The notes below the pieces were generated by a model, which searched no databases, had not been told where the DNA came from, and saw nothing but the letters and a program-made list of their open reading frames with translations. From contig CP099652.1 in NCBI GenBank assembly GCA_024123955.1, positions 620,001 through 684,000 of the forward strand: a stretch of 64,000 nt of DNA, written 5' to 3'. Numbering within the stretch: the first letter of the stretch is position 1; every line of letters begins with the position of its first letter. The DNA comes from Oxalobacteraceae bacterium OTU3CINTB1 (GTDB lineage Bacteria; Pseudomonadota; Gammaproteobacteria; Burkholderiales; Burkholderiaceae_D). Made by a program: the position numbers and the translations under genes. Below are positions 38,164-47,688 of the stretch, piece after piece.

Positions 38164-38890
38164 CCTCCAAACGAGCGTGCGGAACGCGTCGCGGTTAGTG
38201 TACAAATCGCTGAACGCTGCGCTGACACCGGTGAACGACTTGAGCTACCGCGAGCTCTTGGCAAGTTACAGGGCAGAGCCGGCATTTGCCGACCAAGTCC
38301 ATGCGGTGGCAGAAGGAATGGAACTCCTCGTCCTCGACGTAAGCGAGCGTGGCCTAGTTGTGGCGCCAACGACAAAGGACAGCAAGTTCGCACTGAAGAT
38401 GAGCGACATACGCAGTGTGCTAAATGCCGACCAAAAAGCCGCGATGGTCTTAGCGCATATCGCGATTGCAGCAACCTTCTTCCCAACCATGGATGGGCTT
38501 GAGGACGATGGGACCGCTCCTCCGCCAGCATCGCTCGCCAATTTTCGGGACGTTCTGGTCACGCTGGCTCGGCGCTTGAAAGAAGTGGGAGAGTCGGAAG
38601 TTGATTTGCCCTTCGCGCTTGAGCCTGGATGGGAGCTAATTTGCTCGCTGCCGTTGACGACTCCGTCCGTCAAGCGCGCTGGTGTCAATACGATTGTGGG
38701 GCTTATCGCGATTTCACTTACTCAGATGGTGACAGGCGGACTGGTACGTGTGGTCCGTGCTTCCGACGATGAGTCCCTCGTTACTTACACTCCGACCAAT
38801 CGCTTTCGGGTGCAGCTGCGCGAATTGACTCTGCGGCGCCTGTTCGAATTAGCCCAAGCCGATACCGGTTTCACTCCACCCGAGGCATAG
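38156..38890 (+). CDS. jetB: Wadjet subunit JetB (DUF4194/KITE-like)
   Basis: A 244-aa protein of the size of JetB, expected to be a MukE/KITE-like partner of JetA. Visible features: FADQVHAVAEGMELLVLDVS, RGLVVAPTTKDSKFAL, and AAMVLAHIAIAATFFPTM, with a C-terminal TPTNRFRVQLRELTLRRLFE. Starts within the end of jetA and ends 1 base before jetC. The assignment rests mainly on operon order and fold-like pattern. Confidence 0.75.
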   Translation: MNDLQTSVRNASRLVYKSLNAALTPVNDLSYRELLASYRAEPAFADQVHAVAEGMELLVLDVSERGLVVAPTTKDSKFALKMSDIRSVLNADQKAAMVLAHIAIAATFFPTMDGLEDDGTAPPPASLANFRDVLVTLARRLKEVGESEVDLPFALEPGWELICSLPLTTPSVKRAGVNTIVGLIAISLTQMVTGGLVRVVRASDDESLVTYTPTNRFRVQLRELTLRRLFELAQADTGFTPPEA

Positions 38891-38891
38891 C

Positions 38892-41800
38892 ATGCAAAAA
38901 ATTACGCGAATCTACGTTGGAAACTATGGAGTGAACGCGGCTTGGTATGACGGGCTGATTTTCGACTTGACAGATGCTATGACCAAGGAAGCTACGGACG
39001 CGTTAATCAATCTTGAAAACGGCGGCGGGAAGACAACGTTTTTGAGCTTTGTATTTTCGTGCTTCGAGACGCCACAGGACAAGTTCCTGAAGCATCTCCA
39101 AAATGCTAATCACCGGTTTGGGCAATACTTTTCGAGTGACGGCCGGCCAGGATTCATCCTTATCGAGTGGGAGATGCCTCCGAAGGTCGTTGGCGGTAGT
39201 CCCTATCGTTTGGTGGTCGGCCAGGTGGTATCGGTCAAGTCGCGCTCCGACAAGACTGACATCGACCGCGTTTTCTTCAGCTTTGAGGTGACCGAACAAT
39301 TGCGCCTCGAAAGCGTTCCAGCCCCAAAACTGGACCATGCGCCGGCCGAAACCCTTACTCACGTGTCCAAATGGTTCCACGACACTCAGCGATTCAACAA
39401 TGATTTTTTCTATACACGCGGGCAGTCGGACTGGCAGAAGCATCTGCGCGACGAACGGTTGATTGATGTCGAGATGCTTCAGTTGCAAGTTTTCTTCTCA
39501 GCTCAGGAAGGCGGCATCGACACCAGCTTCCTCACCTTCAAGTCGGAGCCTGAGTTCATTCATAAGTTTTTCGACTTAACTGTCGACGCTACCCGGGCGA
39601 GCGCGGTTCGCGAGACGGTCGTGAATACGTGCGATAAGCTCTCAAAAAAGCCGGATACCCAGTTGCGACTTAACGAGCTGACGAAACTAGAAAGCTCGTT
39701 GGGCCGCTTTCAGGAGGGTGCCAATCAATACTCAGCTGCGATGGCAACTCGAGATGCTGCGCACAATGGCGGTGAAGGACTGGTGGTTAGTTTAGAACAC
39801 CGTGTTCAAACGCTTCGCCAGCGCGTAGACGACGAGATTCGTCAAGCCGGCGTACATCGTCAAACGTTAGCGCTCAAGGCAGCGACAAAGAAAACGCTGA
39901 CCGAGAAAGTTGACGCGATTTCGCACGTGCAACACCATCGCGCGCTCGAGCGCGCTGCAGTTCAGAGAGCAGAAACAGAGGCGGCGCACGCTGGGTCGAA
40001 GAAGAAGCTCGTCCACCTGGAGGCTGCGCGAGCAAAAACTGAAGCCAGCCAGGCGCTGTCCGTTCGTAAGGAACTGGAAGCGCGCGCAGCTCTGGCGGAA
40101 GCATCGCTGCAGCCCTGGCGCGACTCGGTCGAAAAACAAGGCGCCTTGCTACGTCACGCCTTGCAGGCCAGCATGGCAAAAGCAAAATTGCAGCAGCAGT
40201 CGGCAGAAAGTTTGGTAGCAGAGGCAAAAAAAGAGGACGCGCGACTGAATCAGGAGCGCGCGAGAAATGCCGAAAACGATTCAAACCTGCGAAGCGAAGC
40301 CACGAAGCTCGAGACGCTGGAGGCAGCGTGCACTTCGGCTCGAATATCGCTGGAAGCAGACGGGACAATGCAAAGCGCTGAGATTCCTGGAAAGGCAATT
40401 AAGCGATGGGTGAGCGAAGCCGCCCAGCATACCGAATCTGCAAAACAGTCTAGGGCTCGAATTGAGGAACATGTTCGCACCAGCGAAGGGTATCGAACCG
40501 ATGCCGGCAGGTTGCGCACTGATGCCGCGAAGCTTTCCGCAATAAGCGCAGATGCACAAAGGTTCGTCGCCGAGGGCGAAATCGAACGGGAGCGCCTATC
40601 CCAATTGCCCATAGCACGTTTGGCGGCCGATGCCGATATGGCGGACCCTGAGTCTCCAGCGCTACTGACGGCATTACTTCGACTCGCCCAGGGAAGCGCA
40701 AACGAGGTCGCGCTGTCGAGCGTGCGTCTTTCTCAGCTCAACGCGAGTAGCTCTTCCATTCTGGAGACGGGCGTTACTGGTCAGTCATCTGACGTAAATG
40801 CAGTCGTTGCGCGGCTTAAGGAAATCGGCGTAAAGTCTGCGACTGCGTTTAACACCTACATCGCGAAGGCCGTTAGTGATTCTGATGCCGCGCGAGCGCT
40901 GATACGCAGTAACCCCGCGAGGTTTTTAGGAGTATGTATCGCTTCGAGTGAAATGAAAAAGGCCAGGACCCTTGCAGTCGAAGGGCTCGCTCTAGTCGCT
41001 CCTGTAATGATTTCTGCCGCCACGCTCGAACCGGAGGTGACTGCAGCCGACAACATCGTTATACCCGCGGCCGACGATGCCGCATTTAATTTCGCTGCCG
41101 CTCAAGTACTTCTTGAATCGTTACATGCACGAGTGGCGGCAGAGGCGTCGAGCCGCGATTTCTATGCCACTCAGCAAAGTGACGCAATGCTGGCCAAGGA
41201 ACGTTTTGAGCGATTCGTCAAACGATTCGGTGAGGGAAAGCTGCAGCGACGGATTGAAGAGATTCAACGGCTGGATTTTGAAGCAGAGACGCTCACTCAA
41301 CGAGCGGACATGCTCGACGGCCAAGCAGTCGAGGCATTGGGCATGGCTGACAGTTGCCGGGCAAAGGCAGCTCAGGCAGACGTAGCTGCTGCGCTCTGTC
41401 AGCGTCACCTCCGCGATATCGAAAAGTTTGTCGAGACTCACGAATCCGGGCGGCGGACTCGCCTCACTCGACTGGACGAAATTGTCAAATTGCGTTCTGG
41501 TCTTCATAGCCGCGCAAATGAAATTGCATGTCGGCTGGAAGAGCTTGCGAATGTAAGAGAAACGCAGCTTGAGGAAGTTCAACTGTATAAGACTCAGCAT
41601 CTGAAGCGTTCGGAGGAATTTTCCGCGGTGAAGTACTACGGCGAAGTTGTCGTAGACGGAGACGACGGCGATGGCCCGTCCAGCATTGACTCGCTGGCAA
41701 ATCTGTATGCCAGCGCCGCGATTCAATATGAGTCCGAAGAGCATGAGCGCATTGGTATTGTAAAGATTCACCTGGACATAGCGCGAGAGGAACACCTGCA

Positions 41801-43208
41801 AAAAGAGAAAATGTACTCGAGCCGGTTTGGGGACGTGTCGGAGGACGCAATGGCCCCCTTTCTGACCAAGCCGTACGAAGACTGGCTACCTGTGATTTCG
41901 CGAGAAATCGAGGTGCACGAGTCAGCTAAGATTGCGGCTGGACAGACACATGCTGTTGCCGTCGCTGCGATGAATCGACTAAAGCACCCCAACGAACTTA
42001 GCGTCGTCGCCGTTGAAGCCGCAGGCAGAGCCTCGGACGACGAGCTTGCGGCCGAAAGTGAGCAGGCGGCTGATGAAATCGAGAAGACGGACGCGGCGGT
42101 TGAGCAGATGGTCGAGTTTTTGCAACTGCTGCAGAAGTCTATCGAGGCTTCACAATCTCAAGAGCATCGAGCAAAAGTTGCGGCGCAGACGCTCCGCACT
42201 TCACTCTCTATGCCCGAGATTCTAGGCGCTGAGCCCTCTACCATCGAAGATGATTTTGAGTCGCAGGTGTCCGGTATCATCCAGCAGTTTCGCGAGCGCG
42301 AGCGGACGGTAAATCATGCCCGGACGCAGGCGATGAAGTTGTTCGATGATGTCAAATCGCTCGCACGTAGCGAGGCGCTTTCGAGAGTTGAGCCCGATAT
42401 TTCTGCGCAACTTCAACGAAATGATTTCGATGCCGCCTGTTCGGATGGCGAGCGAATCTTGGCCGGCATCGCGGACCGCATTGGCACGACGAATTCCATG
42501 TTGGAGGGCATGCAGGCCGACTTCAATGCATGTGTAGGGGAATTATCCAATCTGGCGAACACGGCGATTTCGCTGCTGGTGTCGGCGACGAATAAAAGGG
42601 TTCCAGCTAACGCACCTTGGGTCGGCGGGATGCCTATGTTTAAAATGCAGGCCAAGTTCAACGAGGTGCAGCAGGAAGCGCGCAAGCTCGCTCTTAGGAA
42701 CTATCTGGATTCCCTTATCGACACCAAGGTCGTGCCGGCTAAAGGAGCGGCTATGGTCGCTGAGGCGGTTTCGCGCATCTACGGTCGCAGCCTGGGCGTC
42801 AAACTGCTGAAAATGAGTCCCGATGTCGACTTGCAATACGTTGCGGTCGACAAAATCCAAAACTCGGGAGGCGAAGCCGTTGTGATGGCAATGTTCCTAT
42901 ATTTGCTCATTAACCAAATTCGCTCGGAAACTCAGGCCAAAGTACGGCGCAACGGTGGTGGACCGCTTATTTTGGACAATCCCTTCGCTAAGGCAACCAA
43001 TCCGGCAATGTGGAAAGCGCAGCGCCTGTTGGCTGCCGCGATGGACGTGCAGTTGATTTTTGCTACAGCGCTTCCCGACTACAACGCCGTGGCGGATTTT
43101 CCACGCTTCATTCACCTGCGGAAAGCAGGAAAGAATACGAAATCGAATCGGTGGCATCTCGAGATTGTTGACTTCACCCTGCGTGACAATGAAACGGAGA
43201 CAGCGTGA
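38892..43208 (+). CDS. jetC: Wadjet SMC-like ATPase JetC
   Basis: A 1438-aa SMC/MukB-type protein. The head has Walker A (NLENGGGKTTFLSFV, residues ~41-49), the ABC signature IQNSGGEAVVMAMFLYL (~1325), and Walker B with its Asn variant (GPLILDNPFAKATN, ~1359), then the switch region QLIFATALPDYNA. Between them are long coiled coils rich in Glu/Ala/Arg (residues ~240-560, ~770-1220) around a hinge-like centre. It is the DNA-translocating motor of Wadjet. The size is MukB-like. The stop overlaps the jetD GTG start. Confidence 0.88.
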   Translation: MQKITRIYVGNYGVNAAWYDGLIFDLTDAMTKEATDALINLENGGGKTTFLSFVFSCFETPQDKFLKHLQNANHRFGQYFSSDGRPGFILIEWEMPPKVVGGSPYRLVVGQVVSVKSRSDKTDIDRVFFSFEVTEQLRLESVPAPKLDHAPAETLTHVSKWFHDTQRFNNDFFYTRGQSDWQKHLRDERLIDVEMLQLQVFFSAQEGGIDTSFLTFKSEPEFIHKFFDLTVDATRASAVRETVVNTCDKLSKKPDTQLRLNELTKLESSLGRFQEGANQYSAAMATRDAAHNGGEGLVVSLEHRVQTLRQRVDDEIRQAGVHRQTLALKAATKKTLTEKVDAISHVQHHRALERAAVQRAETEAAHAGSKKKLVHLEAARAKTEASQALSVRKELEARAALAEASLQPWRDSVEKQGALLRHALQASMAKAKLQQQSAESLVAEAKKEDARLNQERARNAENDSNLRSEATKLETLEAACTSARISLEADGTMQSAEIPGKAIKRWVSEAAQHTESAKQSRARIEEHVRTSEGYRTDAGRLRTDAAKLSAISADAQRFVAEGEIERERLSQLPIARLAADADMADPESPALLTALLRLAQGSANEVALSSVRLSQLNASSSSILETGVTGQSSDVNAVVARLKEIGVKSATAFNTYIAKAVSDSDAARALIRSNPARFLGVCIASSEMKKARTLAVEGLALVAPVMISAATLEPEVTAADNIVIPAADDAAFNFAAAQVLLESLHARVAAEASSRDFYATQQSDAMLAKERFERFVKRFGEGKLQRRIEEIQRLDFEAETLTQRADMLDGQAVEALGMADSCRAKAAQADVAAALCQRHLRDIEKFVETHESGRRTRLTRLDEIVKLRSGLHSRANEIACRLEELANVRETQLEEVQLYKTQHLKRSEEFSAVKYYGEVVVDGDDGDGPSSIDSLANLYASAAIQYESEEHERIGIVKIHLDIAREEHLQKEKMYSSRFGDVSEDAMAPFLTKPYEDWLPVISREIEVHESAKIAAGQTHAVAVAAMNRLKHPNELSVVAVEAAGRASDDELAAESEQAADEIEKTDAAVEQMVEFLQLLQKSIEASQSQEHRAKVAAQTLRTSLSMPEILGAEPSTIEDDFESQVSGIIQQFRERERTVNHARTQAMKLFDDVKSLARSEALSRVEPDISAQLQRNDFDAACSDGERILAGIADRIGTTNSMLEGMQADFNACVGELSNLANTAISLLVSATNKRVPANAPWVGGMPMFKMQAKFNEVQQEARKLALRNYLDSLIDTKVVPAKGAAMVAEAVSRIYGRSLGVKLLKMSPDVDLQYVAVDKIQNSGGEAVVMAMFLYLLINQIRSETQAKVRRNGGGPLILDNPFAKATNPAMWKAQRLLAAAMDVQLIFATALPDYNAVADFPRFIHLRKAGKNTKSNRWHLEIVDFTLRDNETETA

Positions 43209-44290
43209 CGGTTGACCTACTATCCCTCTTGCGAACTGGACGACGTAAGCGAAAGACCTTGGACGAAGTTCGTGCTGCGTTTTTCTCGCTACGGCCTGAG
43301 CAGGCAGCTAATCCGGAGCGAAATACTTGCCTACTTGCGGAACTGGACGAAATGGCTGCTGCGAACAGAATTCTCATGCCTGCCAGGGCCGGAGAGAACT
43401 GGGAAGTGCGCGGCTCGCCGCGGCTTCCATTATGGATACAAGTTGTCGACGAAGCTGCCGCGCCTGGTCACGAGAACTATTCTGAAGTCGCATGGGTACC
43501 CGAGCTTGGATGTTGGCCTGAACTCAAGCCCACGTCTCTACCAGCGGCAAAGGCAATCAATGACTTTCTACTGAAGCGCAGGGGTTCGCTTACATTAGTC
43601 CCGGTGAAGGAACGTTCGCTTGAAATCTTCGGTGACGAAAAGCGGCTCGACGTACTTCGAATCGGCAACTACCTTTTTGGGGGACGATTAGACTTGGCCA
43701 CGATTGGTGCGTTTGCCGTGCCATTCCCTCTCGCATATCGAAGTCCTAAAGTTGCGGGCCTACCCATTTTGGTCGTTGAAAATCACAATACCTATTGGAG
43801 TTTTGGGGAGTGGAACGAGACGATGAAACGATATTCGGCTGTCGTTTACGGTGTCGGGGAAGCGTTCCGGAATACGGAGGATGCGCTGCTCCAAGTGCTG
43901 CGCGACGTTGGAGGCGTCGGGGTGGAATATTTCGGCGACCTGGACCCAACAGGTGTCGAAATACCTTTGCTGTTTAATCGTTCCGTTCGCGACCGAACTG
44001 CAACGGTAGCTCCCGCAATGAACCTTTACCGATGGATGCTGAAGTTCGGGTGCCGGCGCCCACTCGACGGCGACGCGCCCCAAACTTCTCGCGAATCGAA
44101 GAGCTGGTTTGGCGCCGAGGTTGGCGCACAGGTGGAAACGCTTTGGTCCGAAGGTTCATGGATGCCCCAGGAGGCCTTAGGAATCGAAAAGCTCCGAAGC
44201 CCTATGTTCACACGTGTTGTTTCAGGCGCGCTTGATGACGAAACGGTCGACGACGATTACTGGGCCATAGGCCATTTGGACAAGGATTGA
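43205..44290 (+). CDS. jetD: Wadjet nuclease JetD (TOPRIM-type)
   Basis: A 361-aa protein starting at GTG 43205, overlapping jetC by 4 bases. The C-terminal half is a TOPRIM-like DUF2220 domain with the acidic set ILVVENHNTYWSF (Glu) and VEYFGDLDPTGVEIPLLF (DxD). The N-terminal half has winged-helix and arm regions. JetD cleaves plasmid DNA after JetABC loop extrusion stalls. Key acidic residues are present, so the system looks complete and active. Confidence 0.86.
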   Translation: MTVDLLSLLRTGRRKRKTLDEVRAAFFSLRPEQAANPERNTCLLAELDEMAAANRILMPARAGENWEVRGSPRLPLWIQVVDEAAAPGHENYSEVAWVPELGCWPELKPTSLPAAKAINDFLLKRRGSLTLVPVKERSLEIFGDEKRLDVLRIGNYLFGGRLDLATIGAFAVPFPLAYRSPKVAGLPILVVENHNTYWSFGEWNETMKRYSAVVYGVGEAFRNTEDALLQVLRDVGGVGVEYFGDLDPTGVEIPLLFNRSVRDRTATVAPAMNLYRWMLKFGCRRPLDGDAPQTSRESKSWFGAEVGAQVETLWSEGSWMPQEALGIEKLRSPMFTRVVSGALDDETVDDDYWAIGHLDKD

Positions 44291-44398
44291 ATCATCTTCG
44301 AAAAATCGCGCAAGTCAGCAACTAGAAATTAGAACGGCGGTCTGGACGAAACAGACGCGTTGTTCCTATACATGCTAGGTCCACAACAGGAAACCAGC

Positions 44399-44994
44399 AT
44401 GAAATTTATAGGGTTTAAACAAGAGAACATACGTAACGCCGTCGTCACCGCTCAGGACGACGATGTGTGGCAGCAAACCGTTCAGTTATGCACGTGCCGC
44501 ATGTAGTTGGAGGGATGACCGACTACGGGCCCGAGGACGTCAAGGCTGCTATTCATGCAATTCTGGCGGAAGCGGAAGAGGACGCCGAAATATACCTCTT
44601 AGCCGCGACGTATGCTGAGCTGGAAAAGTACCAAGGCATACGTGATAAGCGACTGATGTGCACTACGTACCACCAGAGCAAAGGGCTCGAAGCTGACTAC
44701 GTAATTTTGGTTGGCTCGCCCCGTTACTTCGGAGCGAACGACTTGAAGAATACTCTTCACCGTCTCGCCGGGTTTCCGCAGACATTCGATGCTGCTCAAA
44801 AGGACGAAGCATTTCGAGTCGCGTATGTGGCTGTGACCGGGGCGAAGAAGTTTTGCATCTGGTCTGCGGAATCGGCCCAAGGCAATGTCATCGAGGCGGT
44901 CCCCGCCGATGGGGTACATAGGTTAGAGTTGGAGAAGGGACTCGGTGCCGACTACGCTAGGCGGTGTGTGGGGTGTAATTTTAGAACGCCGTGA
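44399..44994 (+). pseudogene. Remnant of a UvrD-like helicase
   Basis: The frame from 44467 has only late helicase motifs: CTTYHQSKGLEADYVILVG (motif V) and FRVAYVAVTGAKKFCIW (a motif VI in which the usual TRAK arginine is a Gly). No Walker A or B exists upstream. A separate short frame with a ribosome site starts at 44399 (MKFIGFKQENIRNAVVTAQD) and may be the original N-terminus, joined by a large internal deletion. It ends beside the kinase gene. Confidence 0.6.
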
Positions 44995-45019
44995 ATGCGT
45001 TACAACTTGGGAGCAGTAT

Positions 45020-46930
45020 ATGGCCTTGATATCAAAGACAAGAGCGGAACTAGCGAAGGTTTCAGTGGGAGTCGAATTAGGCGAACAGCTAGGAGTCGGT
45101 GGAAACGGGGTGGTATACGCCGGCGTACATCCCACCCTTGGCGAGGTCGCCGTCAAATTTCTGCTTAACGATAACAAGAAGCGGTATGGACGATTTTGCG
45201 ACGAAGTCAAGGTGGTAACGGAACGGTTGAAAAATTCTCCTCGCGTCTTGCCAATTTTAGAGTTCGTTTTAACTAATCCTTCGTTTGAAGTGCCGTATTA
45301 CGTGATGCCAACCGCTCGACCGGTGTCAAAGGTTCTTGCGGGGGCATCGCTCGACGCTAAGCTGCTAGCATTTGCCGAGCTCGCCGAGGCTCTCACCGAG
45401 ATACACAGGCAGGAAGTTGCGCATCGGGATATCAAACCTGAGAACTTATTTTTCTTCGAGGGCACGTATAGATTTGGCGATTTTGGAATTGCATCGTTTC
45501 CGGAAAAACTAGCCTTGACGGAAAAAAATGAGCCCATGGGACCTTGGGCTTTCATGGCGAATGAAATGCTGACCTCGCCGAAAACGGCGGACCCGTTCAA
45601 GGCCGACGTCTATAGTTTGGCCAAAACCGTGTGGTCGCTCATTACAGAGGAAAAGATTCCGTTTTCTGGACAATACAGTGCGGTCGGGCGCGAGGGACTA
45701 ACCTCCGTCGGAAGCGTGCAAGGTGCTGTTGTTGAGCCGCTTGAAAGCCTGCTTAGCGACTGCACGAATTCGAAACCATCCCTTAGACCAACGGCCGCGG
45801 AGTTTTCGGCGCGAATCCGTGATGTGATTAAGCTCCAGTCTGATTTTCGCAGTGGGAATACCGCTCAGTGGGCAGCTGCTGAACTGGATGCCGTATCCGG
45901 TCCAGGGCTCGTGCGTGCAACTTGGGAGACAGTTGAACATATCGCTAGCGCCTTGGGGGTACTCTCGCGCCGGGACGGCTTAAATCACTTCTTTTTTCCG
46001 GAGGGCGGGGGGCAACAAATATCTGGCGTCAACGTCTGCGAGAACGGTTCTATGCTTGCTCTCACAATACCCTACAGTGGCAAGCTCATCTTGAAGCCGA
46101 AAAGACTAACATTGGAACGATTTATCGGAAAGCCCGAACTCGGCTACGCTGTCTTAGAAACGGAAGAGATTGCACCTCTCGGCGCCTCAAAGAAATATGC
46201 AACGAAGACGTCGGAGGAGCTACGGCAAATTGGAGACTGCGACTATTTGACGGACGACCGAGAAGATGATGAACCGGTCAATGGTTCCTTCGGAATAGGA
46301 TGTGAAAGACGCTTTGCCAAAGGTGTTTTCGTTTTCGCTCCAACCGGTGGTGTCTACAACACGATAGACGACTATCAAGGAAATATGCAGGCGCTCGGCC
46401 TGGAAGGTTTGCGACGCCTATTTCAAGGCTACTTCGAAGAGTTGACCGCAGAAGATGCGGTGACCTCGATGCAATTGATACCTATAGTCCGCCTGCTCAA
46501 TGACTCAACTTTCGCTCGCGCGGAACTCGTACTTGAATATTTGGACATCGCGACACTTCAGCAGCTCATAGAGCTGGATGATGAGATTGCGGCTGAACAT
46601 AAGAACGCGAACGTGAACGGCCGTGAAAATATTCTTGATTTGATACTCGAGGGGGCGACCGTCGCTGAACGTAAAGGGCAGCAGTTGCTCGCTTCTTTGA
46701 CAATAGAGCGGGTCGCCGAATGCCTGTCACTGGTGAACATCGGACGAAAGGTGCGTTCGCCCGCAGATATGGCGGAGAGCACAGCGGAAAACATCAAGGC
46801 AAAGCACAGCGTAGATTACGTTTTGGAAAAGTTCGGCTACTCTTTCTTGCGAAAAGCAATTGCTCGATTTGGGCTCTCGGTTGTGATGCCGACGCCGACG
46901 AGCACAAACGAGCTGGAGACAAGGAAGTGA
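45020..46930 (+). CDS. Serine/threonine protein kinase with long C-terminal region
   Basis: About 636 aa from the ATG at 45020, preceded by GGGAG; an upstream in-frame ATG at 44945 overlaps the helicase remnant. The kinase domain occupies residues ~15-270: Gly loop LGVGGNGVVYAG, ATP lysine EVAVKFLL, catalytic loop VAHRDIKPENLFF, metal-binding FGDFGIAS, and YSLAKTVWSLI. The ~360-residue C-terminal part is unassigned, with no transmembrane segment. Its stop overlaps the next gene (GTGA). The setting suggests defence signalling, which is inference. Confidence 0.8.
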   Translation: MALISKTRAELAKVSVGVELGEQLGVGGNGVVYAGVHPTLGEVAVKFLLNDNKKRYGRFCDEVKVVTERLKNSPRVLPILEFVLTNPSFEVPYYVMPTARPVSKVLAGASLDAKLLAFAELAEALTEIHRQEVAHRDIKPENLFFFEGTYRFGDFGIASFPEKLALTEKNEPMGPWAFMANEMLTSPKTADPFKADVYSLAKTVWSLITEEKIPFSGQYSAVGREGLTSVGSVQGAVVEPLESLLSDCTNSKPSLRPTAAEFSARIRDVIKLQSDFRSGNTAQWAAAELDAVSGPGLVRATWETVEHIASALGVLSRRDGLNHFFFPEGGGQQISGVNVCENGSMLALTIPYSGKLILKPKRLTLERFIGKPELGYAVLETEEIAPLGASKKYATKTSEELRQIGDCDYLTDDREDDEPVNGSFGIGCERRFAKGVFVFAPTGGVYNTIDDYQGNMQALGLEGLRRLFQGYFEELTAEDAVTSMQLIPIVRLLNDSTFARAELVLEYLDIATLQQLIELDDEIAAEHKNANVNGRENILDLILEGATVAERKGQQLLASLTIERVAECLSLVNIGRKVRSPADMAESTAENIKAKHSVDYVLEKFGYSFLRKAIARFGLSVVMPTPTSTNELETRK

Positions 46931-47535
46931 CGAAGACGAGTTGGGAGGCTCTAAATGAGACGCTCGAAGCTCGGAATCGAATCCTACGGACGGCATACGG
47001 ATTATCGTTGAGCGAGTTTTCGCGGGTGATACTGCCTGCTTTACTCAAGTTTCCATTTGTTCCTAAGCGAGAAATGCAAACCTCAGATGTAGTCCAACGT
47101 TTTTGGCTCGCATCCATTCCAATTGCAAGCACAACTGATTGGCAAGTTCGCCAGGCTTCTATTGATGCCCAGGACGCCTTGTGTGGACATTTTCACCCAT
47201 CGGTTTTAGGGACATGCCGCTCACTCCGGCGTAATTTCGAGTACCTGCAGCAAGCAAAGGCAGCCGGGTATCTTGACGTAAAATTGGTAACCAGACCGCA
47301 GTGCAGCTGTTTTTCTCGGCACCAGGATAGCTCCTTCAGTGTTGATGAGGCTTTGCTAGCCTTCGAAGAGACCGAAGGGAGTTGGGTTGCCCTATTCTCG
47401 CAGTGCGGATGTGCTCAAAGTGAAGACCCTCGATTGTGCGAAGTTTCAATGCTCGTCATTGAACCGACCCCGCCCGGTGATTGCCCTGACTTCACCCCAT
47501 GGCTTAACGAAGCGCTCAAGGTTCAAAAATCCTAG
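46927..47535 (+). CDS. Unknown Cys-containing protein coupled to kinase gene
   Basis: About 203 aa from a GTG at 46927 that overlaps the kinase stop as GTGA. A longer reading from 46720 lies inside the kinase gene and is rejected. It has a helical first half (WEALNETLEARNRILRTAYG) and a Cys/His patch (PQCSCFSRHQD, later FSQCGCAQSEDP) that could bind a metal. No family recognised. Translational coupling implies it works with, or is a substrate of, the kinase. Confidence 0.6.
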   Translation: MTKTSWEALNETLEARNRILRTAYGLSLSEFSRVILPALLKFPFVPKREMQTSDVVQRFWLASIPIASTTDWQVRQASIDAQDALCGHFHPSVLGTCRSLRRNFEYLQQAKAAGYLDVKLVTRPQCSCFSRHQDSSFSVDEALLAFEETEGSWVALFSQCGCAQSEDPRLCEVSMLVIEPTPPGDCPDFTPWLNEALKVQKS

Positions 47536-47688
47536 ATATGCGCGTCTGTACTGAGGCGCATTATCGTCAAGAAGGTTAAAGGCAGGATGCGCGCGGCTGA
47601 CTTTCCAAAGTCGCGAAGTCGACGGTAGTCCTGCGGTCGTTCTGATAGCCACTATGCTTGAATGCTTTTATCGAATGTGCGGGTTGAA

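Noticed and set aside
46720..46926. Longer start for the gene coupled to the kinase
   Set aside because: The added residues come from the kinase gene read in another frame and are Arg/Gly-rich nonsense; the GTG overlapping the kinase stop fits better.
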